NCBI RefSeq assembly: GCF_035920345.1
Contig: NZ_CP109149.1
Location: 5,146,001-5,210,000, forward strand
Direction: 5' to 3'
From: Nocardia vinacea
GTDB lineage: Bacteria; Actinomycetota; Actinomycetes; Mycobacteriales; Mycobacteriaceae
DNA length: 64,000 nt
Under the pieces are notes generated by a model. The model saw only the letters and a program-made list of their open reading frames with translations, was not told where the DNA came from and made no database searches. Of the stretch, positions 17,998-27,575 are shown piece by piece (the stretch's first letter is position 1; every line of letters begins with the position of its first letter). The position numbers and the translations under genes are program-made.

Positions 17998-19953
17998 TCA
18001 GCGACGCGACTGCGCCAACTTCTCCAACATGGCGTTGTAGGCGGCGAGTTCGGAGTCTCCGTACTCGTCGTCCTTGCGATCGGTGCGCACCGCGGTGCGG
18101 CGATCCTGGGCCACCCACTGCGTCAGCAGCGCACCGACCACGAGCAGGATCGGGATTTCGCCGGAGACCCAGGCAATTCCACCGCCGACCCGCTGATCAG
18201 CCATCAGATCCATATGCCAGGGCAACTGGAGTTGTTCGTAGAAGCGCGCGCCGATGATGGTATTCATCGACATCACCGCGACGCCGAAGAAGGCGTGAAA
18301 AGGCATGATGGCGAACAACATACCGAGCCGACCCAGATGCGGCAGGCGGCGCGGACCCGGGTCGATGCCGATGATGGCCCAGTAGAACAGATAGCCGATG
18401 ATCAGGAAGTGCACGTTCATCAGGACGTGCCCCCAGTGGTAGCGGATCAGGTTCTGGAACAGCGGCGTGAAGTACAGGCCGTAGAGCGAGAGCACGAATG
18501 CCGTGATCGCGGTGCCGGGGTGGGCCAGCACGGCGGTCGGGCGGGAATGCAGAATCCACAGAACCCATTCGCGCACACCGGGAACCGCGTCCTTGGGTGC
18601 GGCGGGGACGGTGCGCAGCAGCAGGGTCACCGGCGCACCGAGCACCAGCAGCACCGGTACGAACATATTGAGCGCCATATGCGTGATCATGTGCATGCTG
18701 AACATGGCGTAGCCGTAGGTGCCGATGCCCGACGATGTCGAAATCAGCAGGGCCGCACAGCCGCTCGTCCACGACAGCGTGCGCCATGGCGACCAGGCGT
18801 CGCCGCGCTGCCGCAGCCGCAGCACCCCGGTGGCGTACCACGCGATACCGGCGAGAGCGGCGGTACCGAGGACGATATCGAAGCGCCACATGGTCATCAG
18901 CCGCCAGAGGTCGGCCTGCCCCGGCAGATCGAAACCGAGGAACACCTCCTGCGCGGTGAACGAGCGATCGGCGAAGGCCGGAGCCGGTTGGACGGCCATC
19001 GACACCAGGGCGGCCGTCGCCACTACGGACAGCGCGCCGGTACCTGAGATCAAGGCACTCGAATCATGTTCGGCGGCAATCCTTCTCAGCATGATCGCGA
19101 TGACGACAGCCGACCCGACGACCACCAGGGCGAGCCGACCGTAGCCGGTGCTGAACAGCGCCGACCACGGCAGCAGGATGGCACCGAGCACCAACCCGCT
19201 GAGCGTTGCCGCGGCGACACACAACGACCCGATGAGCACGTATCGCCGAACCGCGGTCGCTACCTGGAAACCGTTCCGCCGCACCTGCGCCGCCACACAC
19301 CACGCCAGCCCCGGCAGCACCGAGACCGCCAGTTGGAAGATGATCATCGCGCCGGTGCCGAAGTCGTGGTTCGGCCCCTCCCCCGCATTGCCGACCATTG
19401 CGGGCGGTAGCACCGCGATCAGCGCCAGCACGGTCGGCACCACTAGCCCGGTCCACGCCAACGTCAGCCGCGTCACCAGCGCGACGACGCCGGCCAGCAC
19501 CGCGACCACGATCCAGGCCTTCGGCTTCTCGCTCGCATCGATCAGCACGCCGATCGCACCCCGCTCGAGCGCGGAACTCATCGACAACCCGGCTACATTC
19601 GCCGCACTCACCGGGATCAGGACCAGCGCCGAGACGAGCCACATCAGACTCGCCCGCTCCGCCACCCGGACCCCGGCATACCCGTCCACGTCGACCCGAC
19701 CGTGCGCGGTGACAACGGTGCAGCAGAGTGCGTAAATCAACGCGCCGAGGGTGAGCGCGCCCGCCAGCGCGGCGACCACCCGCAGCGCGACATAAAGCAG
19801 GACATCCAGGAACCCGGGATAGGCGATACCCGCCGACCGGTAGGGCATATCACCGGCCGCGAGCACCGAAAGCAGCACGAGCGCACCGGCGACGAGCACC
19901 GCGATCAGCCAGAAGAGGCGGTCGGGCGAGCGCTTGACCTGCACGTATTCCAC
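17998..19953 (-). CDS. CopD/CtaG-type copper and cytochrome c oxidase assembly protein (Rv0102-like)
   Basis: A 651-residue polytopic membrane protein. The N-terminal half has eight or so hydrophobic segments in a CopD (copper resistance) pattern. The C-terminal half matches the caa3-type CtaG family (MHMITHMALNMFVPVLLVLG, then RYHWGHVLMNVHFLIIGYLF and PFHAFFGVAVM), with several membrane His and Met residues suited to copper. It probably delivers copper to cytochrome oxidase or across the membrane. The frame is open to 20310, but that would overlap the P450 gene. GTG 19953 has a GAGG site 4 nt upstream and is chosen. The gene faces the CtpB-like ATPase, consistent with a shared copper role. 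Confidence 0.87.
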   Translation of the reverse strand: MEYVQVKRSPDRLFWLIAVLVAGALVLLSVLAAGDMPYRSAGIAYPGFLDVLLYVALRVVAALAGALTLGALIYALCCTVVTAHGRVDVDGYAGVRVAERASLMWLVSALVLIPVSAANVAGLSMSSALERGAIGVLIDASEKPKAWIVVAVLAGVVALVTRLTLAWTGLVVPTVLALIAVLPPAMVGNAGEGPNHDFGTGAMIIFQLAVSVLPGLAWCVAAQVRRNGFQVATAVRRYVLIGSLCVAAATLSGLVLGAILLPWSALFSTGYGRLALVVVGSAVVIAIMLRRIAAEHDSSALISGTGALSVVATAALVSMAVQPAPAFADRSFTAQEVFLGFDLPGQADLWRLMTMWRFDIVLGTAALAGIAWYATGVLRLRQRGDAWSPWRTLSWTSGCAALLISTSSGIGTYGYAMFSMHMITHMALNMFVPVLLVLGAPVTLLLRTVPAAPKDAVPGVREWVLWILHSRPTAVLAHPGTAITAFVLSLYGLYFTPLFQNLIRYHWGHVLMNVHFLIIGYLFYWAIIGIDPGPRRLPHLGRLGMLFAIMPFHAFFGVAVMSMNTIIGARFYEQLQLPWHMDLMADQRVGGGIAWVSGEIPILLVVGALLTQWVAQDRRTAVRTDRKDDEYGDSELAAYNAMLEKLAQSRR

Positions 19954-20062
19954 CAATCCTCGATACCGGAGATCCGCGACGGGCAATGGATGCGCCAGCC
20001 CTCGCACACAGGTCGGTCGCGGCCCGATGCTAGTTCCCGGGCCGCGACCGATGCGGCGCACC

Positions 20063-21388
20063 TCACATGGTGCGCGTTTGTGGCGTTCGAAGCGACGCCG
20101 GATTTTGTGTGCGCGGGGAGCCGAGCGCAACCGGAATATGCTGGTAGCCACGCAAATTCGCCAATCCACGGTGCGGCGCGTCACCCACGATCCGAAGATC
20201 CGGGAACCGCTCGTACAAAGTCCGCAGGGCGATCGCGCCCTCCATCCGGGCCAGGCTGGCGCCGAGACAGGCGTGCACACCGCTGCTGAACGACAGGTGG
20301 TCTTTGGCATTCGGGCGGTCGATATCGAAGGTGTTCGGATCCGCGAATACCGCCGGATCCCGATTGGCGGAGCCGAGCAGCAGCGAGATCATCTCCCCCT
20401 CGGCGATCCGCATGCCCACGATCTCGGTGTCGCACAGGGCCGTTCGACTCGTCATCTGCACCGGACTGTCGAAGCGCAGCATCTCCTCGATCGCACCGGG
20501 CCAGCGTTCCGGATCGGCACGCAGCAGTTCGAGCTGGTCCGGATGCTGATGCAGCAGCATCGCCCCATTGCCGATCAGATTGACGGTCGTCTCGAAACCG
20601 GCGCCCGCGACAAGCGTTGCGGTGGACATGAGTTCGGGCGCGCTCAGCTGACCGCCGATGGCGAGATCACTCAAAATATTGTCACCCGGATCGGTGCGCA
20701 GCCGCTCGATATGCCCGACCAGGAAGTCCTGACCGCTCCGCAGCGCGGCCACCGCTCGACGGAACACCGACCACGAAACCCCGATATCCAGCAGCGGTGC
20801 GCCTGCGTGCCCGACCTCGAGCATGAAGTCGCGTTTCTCGGCCGGCACGCCCAGGATTTCGGTAATGATCGCGATCGGCAGCCGGACGGCGAAATCCCCG
20901 ATCAGATCGGCCCGATCACGTCCGGCCAGACCGTCGAGCAGTTCGTCGGTCACCTCGACGATCCGGTCGTGCAGCCGGTCGACCGCGCGCGGGGTGAAGG
21001 CCTGCGCGACGGTTTTGCGGTATCTGGTGTGCTCCGGCGGGTCGACCACCAGCATGGACGGCGGTTCGACCGGACTGGCCAGTTTCAGATCGCTGGCCCG
21101 CATCAGCGCACGCATCGGTCGTGGCAGTTGCAGGCTCTCGGGCGGTGTCGCACCGAATTTCTTGTCGCGCAGGATATTCCGGCAGATCTCGTGATCGGCG
21201 CTGGCCCAGGTGAACGGGGTGCGCACTATGCGCCCTCGAGCACGGATCCGGTCGCCGTAGGGATATGGATTCTCCCTCGCCCGCGGGTCCGAGAGCAGCA
21301 CGCCCAGCGGATCACCGCGCCGCGCCTGCAGCCGAAGGAACAGTCCCGGCGTGCCGTGCAGCATCGCCCATCGCATCAAGCTCTTCAT
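20063..21388 (-). CDS. Cytochrome P450
   Basis: A 441-residue soluble P450. Visible are the I-helix oxygen-binding motif AGAGFETT, the ExxR of the K helix (EEMLRF), and the heme loop FSSGVHACLG with the axial Cys at about residue 374. No membrane anchor is seen, as usual for bacterial class I enzymes that need a ferredoxin and reductase encoded elsewhere. Substrate is unknown. It is followed 110 nt later by the CtaG-like gene on the same strand and is divergent from the cytochrome oxidase subunit I gene. Confidence 0.93.
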   Translation of the reverse strand: MKSLMRWAMLHGTPGLFLRLQARRGDPLGVLLSDPRARENPYPYGDRIRARGRIVRTPFTWASADHEICRNILRDKKFGATPPESLQLPRPMRALMRASDLKLASPVEPPSMLVVDPPEHTRYRKTVAQAFTPRAVDRLHDRIVEVTDELLDGLAGRDRADLIGDFAVRLPIAIITEILGVPAEKRDFMLEVGHAGAPLLDIGVSWSVFRRAVAALRSGQDFLVGHIERLRTDPGDNILSDLAIGGQLSAPELMSTATLVAGAGFETTVNLIGNGAMLLHQHPDQLELLRADPERWPGAIEEMLRFDSPVQMTSRTALCDTEIVGMRIAEGEMISLLLGSANRDPAVFADPNTFDIDRPNAKDHLSFSSGVHACLGASLARMEGAIALRTLYERFPDLRIVGDAPHRGLANLRGYQHIPVALGSPRTQNPASLRTPQTRTM

Positions 21389-21602
21389 CGCGCTTCAACG
21401 TCCCCGATCGGCCGCGTCCCCAATTGACGTATTTTCACGCTACGGCGCGCGTGACCGGCGCACATCCCACCGTGGTCGCAGCCGGACTCATACCGTGGCA
21501 GCAGACATGACGGCGGCAATGGGGCAAAGCGCGCATGTCGGAGATCGAAAAGGCGCATAATTCGGACAAGGCTGCTCAGCGATCGGAAGGTGGCGACGGC
21601 CC

Positions 21603-23348
21603 GTGAGTACCACTACTCAACTCGAGGTAGTTCGGCCCTATCCGCAGCGGGTCGGGCCGAAGGGCTCCTATTTCTGGAAAATGATCACGACCACCGATCC
21701 GAAGGTGCTCGGGGTCATGTATCTGACCACCGCGATGACCTTCTTCTTCATCGGTGGTCTCATCGCGCTGCTGATGCGCGGCGAGCTGGCACGCCCAGGT
21801 ATGCAGTTCCTGTCGACCGAGCAGTTCAACCAGCTGTTCACCATGCACGGCACGATCATGCTGCTGTTCTATGCGACGCCGATCCTGTTCGGCTTCGCCA
21901 ACTGCGTACTGCCGCTGCAGATCGGTGCGCCGGATGTTGCGTTCCCCCGACTCAATGCCCTCAGTTACTGGCTGTACCTGTTCGGCGCGACCATCGCCAC
22001 GGCGGGCTTCGTCACGCCCGGCGGCGCCGCCGACTTCGGCTGGACCGGCTACACGCCGCTGAGCACCATCGAGCACGCGCCAACAGCGGGCGCGGATCTG
22101 TGGATCATGGGCTTGGCGATCTCGGGTCTGGGCACCATTCTCGGCGGCGTCAATATGATCACCACGGTGATCTGCCTGCGCTGTCCGGGCATGACCATGT
22201 TCCGGATGCCGATCTTCACCTGGAATATCCTGGTCACCAGCATCCTGATCCTGCTCGCCTTCCCGATTCTGACCGCCGCGCTGATGGCGCTGGCCTTCGA
22301 CCGTCACCTCGGCGGGCATATCTACGATCCGGCCACCGGCGGCGTCCTGCTGTGGCAGCACCTGTTCTGGTTCTTCGGCCATCCCGAGGTGTATATCGTC
22401 GCGCTGCCGTTCTTCGGGATCGTCACCGAGATCTTCCCGGTCTTCAGCCGCAAGCCGCTGTTCGGTTACACCACACTGGTTTACGCGACGCTGTCCATCG
22501 GCGCGCTGTCGATCGCGGTGTGGGCGCACCACATGTACGCCACCGGCGCCGTGCTGCTGCCGTACTTCTCGTTCATGACCTTCCTGATCGCCGTCCCGAC
22601 CGGTGTGAAGTTCTTCAACTGGATCGGCACCATGTGGCGCGGCCAGCTGACCTTCGAGACGCCGATGCTGTTCTCGGTCGGCTTCCTGGTGACGTTCCTG
22701 TTCGGTGGTCTGTCCGGTGTCATCCTTGCCAGCCCGCCGCTGGACTTCCACGTCACCGACTCGTACTTCGTCGTCGCGCACTTCCATTACGTGCTCTTCG
22801 GCACCATCGTGTTCGCTACGTTCGCGGGCATCTATTTCTGGTTCCCGAAGATGACCGGCCGACTGCTCGATGAGCGCCTCGGCAAGTGGCACTTCTGGAC
22901 CACACTCGTCGGCTTCCACCTGACCTTCCTGGTGCAGCACTGGCTGGGCGCCGAAGGCATGCCGCGCCGCTACGCCGACTATCTGCCCGGCGACGGATTC
23001 ACCGCGCTCAATACGGTTTCCACCATCGGCGCATTCGTCCTCGGTGCGTCGATGCTGCCGTTCATCTGGAACGTGTTCAAGAGCTACCGCTACGGCGAAG
23101 TGGTCACCGTCGATGATCCGTGGGGTTACGGCAACTCGCTGGAGTGGGCCACCACCTGCCCGCCGCCGCGACACAACTTCTACGAACTGCCCCGAATCCG
23201 TTCCGAGCGACCGGCATTCGAGCTGCACTATCCGCATATGGTCGACCGCATGCGCAGCGAATTGCACGTCGGCTGGGGCTCGGGCGCCAAACACGCCGCG
23301 GCGGTCGCGGAACAGCACACGGCGGAGGCTCCCGCGTCGGAGTCCTGA
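21603..23348 (+). CDS. ctaD: Cytochrome c oxidase subunit I (aa3 type)
   Basis: A 581-residue heme-copper oxidase subunit with twelve membrane segments. Key residues visible: TMHGTIM for heme ligand His, WFFGHPEVY with the CuB His and cross-linked Tyr, WAHHMY with the two further CuB His, and HFHYVLFG with heme a/a3 His. It is the catalytic subunit of the terminal oxidase. The start is GTG 21603 with GGAAGG about 12 nt upstream. Other oxidase subunit genes are not adjacent, which is common in this group. Placement near copper-delivery genes is fitting, although a P450 lies between. Confidence 0.95.
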   Translation: MSTTTQLEVVRPYPQRVGPKGSYFWKMITTTDPKVLGVMYLTTAMTFFFIGGLIALLMRGELARPGMQFLSTEQFNQLFTMHGTIMLLFYATPILFGFANCVLPLQIGAPDVAFPRLNALSYWLYLFGATIATAGFVTPGGAADFGWTGYTPLSTIEHAPTAGADLWIMGLAISGLGTILGGVNMITTVICLRCPGMTMFRMPIFTWNILVTSILILLAFPILTAALMALAFDRHLGGHIYDPATGGVLLWQHLFWFFGHPEVYIVALPFFGIVTEIFPVFSRKPLFGYTTLVYATLSIGALSIAVWAHHMYATGAVLLPYFSFMTFLIAVPTGVKFFNWIGTMWRGQLTFETPMLFSVGFLVTFLFGGLSGVILASPPLDFHVTDSYFVVAHFHYVLFGTIVFATFAGIYFWFPKMTGRLLDERLGKWHFWTTLVGFHLTFLVQHWLGAEGMPRRYADYLPGDGFTALNTVSTIGAFVLGASMLPFIWNVFKSYRYGEVVTVDDPWGYGNSLEWATTCPPPRHNFYELPRIRSERPAFELHYPHMVDRMRSELHVGWGSGAKHAAAVAEQHTAEAPASES

Positions 23349-23354
23349 CGCTGG

Positions 23355-24638
23355 TTACCGCGCGGCAGCTTCCTGTAGGTCAGCTGCCGACCGTCGCAGG
23401 TGAACAGCGGCGGCGGCGAATAATGCGAGCGTGAGCCAGATGTATCCGTTGTGGACGAGTGTCGTGAGGTGGCTTCCCACGGGATAGTCGTAAATGCTGC
23501 TCATCGTCGGGTCGAAGAAGGCGATCACACCACCCGATGCGACCGCCGCTGCGATGAGCAGGCCGATCGACGCGACCACACCGCGCCTGCGCAGGGCGAG
23601 ATCAGCCAGATAGACCAGCAGCGGTGCGAGCCAGACCCAGTGATGGGCCCAGCTGTACGGAGACACCGCGGTGGTGGTGAGTCCGACCAGTACCACCGCG
23701 GGCAGTTCGTTTCCGGTCAGCGACAGCCGCCGTGCCAGGTACAGGCAGGCCGCCGCGATGGCGAAAGCACCTGCCAGCCAGAGCAATTGGTGCACACCCT
23801 CGACGCCGATGGTCCGCGCGAGCAGGCCGCGCAGCGATTCGTTGCGTGGATTCTCCGGCACACCGACGCGCTTGGGGTCGGCGAATGCGCCGCTCCAGAA
23901 GGTCAGCGAATCCTTGGGCATGGCCGCGAGACCGATCAGAACGGTCGCCACGAACGCACCGATGGCCGTCCCAGCGGCCCGATACCTGCGGGTGACCAGC
24001 AGATAGACCACGAAGAAGGCGGGGGTGAGTTTGATGCCCGCCGCAATCCCGGTCAGCACGCCCTTCCAGCGCGACGTATCCGGCAGTGCCATATCGGCGA
24101 TGACCAGCAACAGCAGGAAGATATTGATCTGACCGAAGGCCATGGTCTCGCGCACCGGCTCGCACCACATCAGCAGTCCGGCGATCGGCACGCCCAGCAG
24201 CACCAGCCGCAGGTCGCGCCGATAGCCGAGCATCGACAGTGCCGCCCACACCGACGCCGTCAGCATGGCGAAGTTGCCGAACGCACCGACATAGGTGAAG
24301 ACATCACCGTGCAGATTGACCAGCGGCACGAACAGCAGCGCGGCGAACGGTGTGTAGACGAACTCCCATACGCCGCGGGTATGGCCCAGCAGGGGCGTGT
24401 CGTAGATGGAGGCGCCGTCGACCACCCGGTGCCCGGCGATCTGATAGACGCCCAGATCCATCAGATGCATCATCACCTGCATCGTTTCGCGCACCTGGTG
24501 GATGTAGTACACACCGGCGACCATCCCGAGGACCGAGATCACCCAGAACGCGGTTGTGGGGATGGTGCGGCGTTCGGGCTCGGTCGGCGCCGCGGTCGGC
24601 GCCGCCGCATTCTCGATCGTCGATACAGGCACGCTCAT
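23355..24638 (-). CDS. GT87-type polyprenyl-phosphate mannosyltransferase-like membrane protein
   Basis: About 427 residues with ten or so membrane segments. The pattern fits the DUF2029/GT87 family (MDLGVYQIAGHRVVDGASIYD with the catalytic-type Asp in the first outer loop, and FAYTPFAALLF-like VYTPFAALLFVPL). In mycobacteria such enzymes (PimE, Rv2181) add alpha-1,2-mannose to PIM, LM and LAM from polyprenyl-phosphate mannose outside the membrane. The frame is open to 24749, which would overlap the divergent TetR gene; ATG 24638 is preferred. It ends 7 nt after the oxidase gene's stop, so the two are tightly convergent. Confidence 0.82.
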   Translation of the reverse strand: MSVPVSTIENAAAPTAAPTEPERRTIPTTAFWVISVLGMVAGVYYIHQVRETMQVMMHLMDLGVYQIAGHRVVDGASIYDTPLLGHTRGVWEFVYTPFAALLFVPLVNLHGDVFTYVGAFGNFAMLTASVWAALSMLGYRRDLRLVLLGVPIAGLLMWCEPVRETMAFGQINIFLLLLVIADMALPDTSRWKGVLTGIAAGIKLTPAFFVVYLLVTRRYRAAGTAIGAFVATVLIGLAAMPKDSLTFWSGAFADPKRVGVPENPRNESLRGLLARTIGVEGVHQLLWLAGAFAIAAACLYLARRLSLTGNELPAVVLVGLTTTAVSPYSWAHHWVWLAPLLVYLADLALRRRGVVASIGLLIAAAVASGGVIAFFDPTMSSIYDYPVGSHLTTLVHNGYIWLTLALFAAAAVHLRRSAADLQEAAAR

Positions 24639-24730
24639 CTCCCAGCAATCGGGGTCCGGACTCGCCGCCCCACGGTAGTGGCACTCCGCGTGCGGCGCAC
24701 ACCGCTCAGTAACACCGGTACTGTCCTCGG

Positions 24731-25363
24731 ATGACTGCTGGCGGCTCATCGCGGATGTACGACGGACGGCCCGTCGCCGACCGCCGTGCGCAGCGGCGAG
24801 AGCAGTTTCTGGCCGCCGCGGTCGCGGTATTCGGGGAGAGCGGCTACCAGAACAGTTCGATTACCGCGCTGTGCCGGGCGGCCGGACTGGCGCGCAGCCA
24901 GTTCTATGAGCATTTCGAGAACCGCGAGGATCTGTTGATCGCGGTGTACGACCGGATCCAGACCGAGGCCAGGCAGGCGGTCACCGCCGCGACGGATGCG
25001 GCGGCGGCATCGGGTGATGCGGTCGGTCTGGCGCAGGCGGCGGTGCGGGCCTATGCGGAGTCGATCGGTCGTGACCCGCGCGTGGCCCGGATCGCGCATG
25101 TGGAGGTCGTCGGGGTCGGTGAGCGGGTCGAGCAGCGCAGGATGGAGCAGCGAGCGCTGTGGATGGACTTCTTCGCGGACCAGATGCGGCGAGCGCTCGG
25201 ACCCGATTTCGTGCCACCCGGTGGGTTCCACACCGCCGTGACCGGATATTTCGGCGCACTGCTCGCGCTGGTACACCAGTGGAGCACCGATGACGCGCAG
25301 ACCGACCTCGCCGGGATCACCGAGGTACTGACCCGATTCCTGATCAGCCTGATGACACCGTGA
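24731..25363 (+). CDS. TetR family transcriptional regulator
   Basis: A 210-residue regulator with N-terminal HTH (SSITALCRAAGLARSQFYEHF, about residues 40-60) and a C-terminal TetR_C-type domain. It is divergent from the GT87 gene and ends 2 nt before the convergent oxidase gene. ATG 24731 is the first start; an ATG nine codons on (24755) is an alternative. No operator palindrome is obvious in the short divergent gap. Target unknown; one of its two neighbours is the simplest guess. Confidence 0.87.
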   Translation: MTAGGSSRMYDGRPVADRRAQRREQFLAAAVAVFGESGYQNSSITALCRAAGLARSQFYEHFENREDLLIAVYDRIQTEARQAVTAATDAAAASGDAVGLAQAAVRAYAESIGRDPRVARIAHVEVVGVGERVEQRRMEQRALWMDFFADQMRRALGPDFVPPGGFHTAVTGYFGALLALVHQWSTDDAQTDLAGITEVLTRFLISLMTP

Positions 25364-25364
25364 T

Positions 25365-26513
25365 TCAGCGCCTCGACCGGATATTCTCGCGCACCGCCGC
25401 GATATTCGGATAGCCGTTGACCGCCATCAGCAGATCGGCCTCCGCCAGGATCATCCGCAGCACGTGCACCAGACCCGAAACCCCGCCCAGCGCAAGGCCG
25501 TACACGTACGGGCGGCCGATGCCGACCATCGTCGCGCCCAGGCCGAGCGCCTTGATCACATCGCTGCCCGACCGCACACCGGAATCGAACAGCACCGGCA
25601 CCCGGTCGGCGACGGCATCGACCACCCCGGGCAGCGTCTCCAGCGAGCTGAGACCGCCATTGGCTTGGCGCCCACCGTGATTCGAGCAGAAGATGCCGTC
25701 AACGCCCGCATCGATCGCGCGGCGCGCGTCATCGGGATGGGAGATGCCCTTGAGGACGATCGGCAGTTCGGTCAGCGATCGAAGCCACTCGAGATCGTCC
25801 CAGGTGAGCGAATTTCCGAAGGTCTGCACCCAGTGCAGCACGATGGACTGCGGATCGTCCGAGCCGACCATCTTCTGGAAGACGGGGTCGGAGGTGTAGT
25901 TCTTCAGCACGTGCCCGCGCAGCTGCGGGAAGTTCCCGATCGACAGATCACGCGGCCGCCAGCCCGGAACCCAGCTGTCCAAGGTGACCGCGATGCCGCG
26001 ATATCCGGCGGCCTCGGCCCGGCTCACCAGACTCGCGGCCAGGTCTCGATTCTTCGGCGTGTACAGCTGGAAGAAGCTCGGCGTCGCACCAGCGTGGCCG
26101 ATGACCTCCTCCAGCGGATCCTCCATGAGCGTCGAGAAGACCGCGGGCACACCGGATTTCGACGCCGCTTCAGCAACAGCGATATCGCCGTGCTTATCGC
26201 CGACCAAGCCGATCACGCCGACCGGGGACATGAAGATCGGGCTGGGGAAGGTGAGTCCCCAGGCGTGCACCGACAGGTCGCGCTGCGTCGCACCGACGAG
26301 CATCCGCGGGACCACACCCCAGTCCTCGAAGGCCTCGACGTTGCGCCGCTGGGTCAGCTCGTCACCGGCTCCGCCCGCGATATAGGAGTACAGCGTTGCG
26401 GGCAGCGCGGCCGAGGCCTTCGCCTCGAGCGTCGCGAAGTCCATCGGGAACTCCGGGGCATGCCCGCCGAGGGCCGCGAAGTAGATCTCGTTCTGATAGT
26501 CCGCGAACGCCAC
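25365..26513 (-). CDS. FMN-dependent alpha-hydroxy acid oxidase, lactate 2-monooxygenase-like
   Basis: A 382-residue FMN enzyme. The N-terminal substrate Tyr region (LYSYIAGGAGDE), FFQLYTPKNRDLAASLVSRAE, LKGISHPDDARRAIDAGVDG and the active-site SNHGGRQ (His and Arg) are typical of L-lactate oxidases. The long form and the loop around YTPKNRD resemble lactate 2-monooxygenase of Mycobacterium, which converts L-lactate to acetate and CO2. Other 2-hydroxy acids are possible. It is convergent with the TetR gene, and its upstream region (26514 on) has no partner gene. Confidence 0.88.
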   Translation of the reverse strand: MAFADYQNEIYFAALGGHAPEFPMDFATLEAKASAALPATLYSYIAGGAGDELTQRRNVEAFEDWGVVPRMLVGATQRDLSVHAWGLTFPSPIFMSPVGVIGLVGDKHGDIAVAEAASKSGVPAVFSTLMEDPLEEVIGHAGATPSFFQLYTPKNRDLAASLVSRAEAAGYRGIAVTLDSWVPGWRPRDLSIGNFPQLRGHVLKNYTSDPVFQKMVGSDDPQSIVLHWVQTFGNSLTWDDLEWLRSLTELPIVLKGISHPDDARRAIDAGVDGIFCSNHGGRQANGGLSSLETLPGVVDAVADRVPVLFDSGVRSGSDVIKALGLGATMVGIGRPYVYGLALGGVSGLVHVLRMILAEADLLMAVNGYPNIAAVRENIRSRR

Positions 26514-27029
26514 TGTTCTGCCCTTCGGTAGGGTCGATCGGAGGGGTAGCCTCCGCTTGCCGGAATATTAGACGCTAATGTCCATGATCAACCGCGAAAC
26601 ATTCGACCACGGCACGGCGAAGGGGTCTGTGCTATGTGTGTCACAGTGCCGGGGTGTTCGAACCGTATGACCTGCGCATCGAGGTCCGATGGCCGTACCT
26701 GCTGTAGCGCGAGTAACCGCTGGAGCGACGGGTAATCCGGGAGCAGCTGACAGATTGTGAGAACCGCGCCGTGAATCTCGACTACCTCGATAGACCTGGT
26801 GACCACGACCTTCTGGTGGCTAATCAGATCAAGAGCCCGCCACTACGCCGCCTGGTGCAGCTGACGCTCGGACTGTCCACCGAGTCCATGGACCTGCTCA
26901 CGGCACTCACCGACCGATTACGAACCGCGGAGGGCGCGCTGGCCGACCCGGCAACCACCGGTGAGTTCTAGAACTAGCCTCGCGAGCCGTGATCACAGTG
27001 GGCAGAGGCATCCGCACTCGGCGCCGACT
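26514..27029. other. Gene-poor region with a degenerate ORF
   Basis: About 500 bp between the lactate-monooxygenase-like gene and a small membrane protein gene. It holds the degenerate frame described at 26618-26971 and otherwise nothing I can support. The presumed promoter of the oxidase gene should lie in the first ~60 bp. Confidence 0.5.
26618..26971 (+). pseudogene. Degenerate ORF with two in-frame stops
   Basis: One frame reads protein-like from about 26618 (GLCYVCHSAGVFEPYDL), is broken by a TAG at 26705 and a TAA at 26714, and continues from a GTG at 26771 as 66 residues (NLDYLDRPGDHDLL and STESMDLLTALTDRL). The last part could still be made as a short protein. It resembles the tail of a small regulatory protein, but I do not recognise a family. 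Confidence 0.3.
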
Positions 27030-27419
27030 TCACCATCGCCGACCTCCAGCACGCCACAGCCAGCGCCAGCGCGGCAGCTCCGCGATCACCGTGAGCACCG
27101 CCAGCACACCGACCAAGACGGCGAGCCACACCGGCCAGGCAACCCAGGCGGCGATGACCGCCGCGACCAGTTGCAGCACTATCAGCGCGATGGTGCCCCA
27201 CCCTGGTACAGCGACGAGCACCTGTTTCTTGTCACCGGGCGTGGCGAACACGGTGGGCAGCCCAATCAGGACAACAACTGAAAGCACAGCTAGCACAACC
27301 GAATGCCCGGCCAACGCCCAAGGCGTCGCGATCCAGGCGATGAGCTCGGTCGCAAAACGCAGTACCGACGCAATCCGGCCCTGACCCGTGAGATTCGGAC
27401 ACGGACGCCAGCGTGCCAT
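27030..27419 (-). CDS. Small integral membrane protein, unknown function
   Basis: About 129 residues with three or four membrane segments (RFATELIAWIATPWALAG; VVLAVLSVVVLIGLPTVF; GTIALIVLQLVAAVIAAW; WLAVLVGVLAVLTVI). The phrase GLPTVFATPGDKKQV in a loop is a feature I have seen in conserved actinobacterial membrane proteins, with no known function. ATG 27419 is chosen; the frame is open to 27533. It lies 156 nt downstream of the response regulator gene on the same strand, but cotranscription is not certain. Confidence 0.65.
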   Translation of the reverse strand: MARWRPCPNLTGQGRIASVLRFATELIAWIATPWALAGHSVVLAVLSVVVLIGLPTVFATPGDKKQVLVAVPGWGTIALIVLQLVAAVIAAWVAWPVWLAVLVGVLAVLTVIAELPRWRWLWRAGGRRW

Positions 27420-27575
27420 GCACTGTGTCCCGATGCTTGGTGAAGCCCCGGGCCGAAGGGGATGGTCCGGGGCTTCACTGGAGATTATCGCTCGAATTGG
27501 TCGCCGGGTTAACCGCGCGCAACGGTGTGTCATGCCAGTCGAGCCGGAAGCCTTTGGCGCGAGTGGTTGGCCCTG

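Noticed and set aside
19954..20310. N-terminal extension of the CtaG/CopD-like protein
   Set aside because: It would overlap the P450 gene on the same strand and reads as low-quality sequence; a good ribosome site supports GTG 19953.
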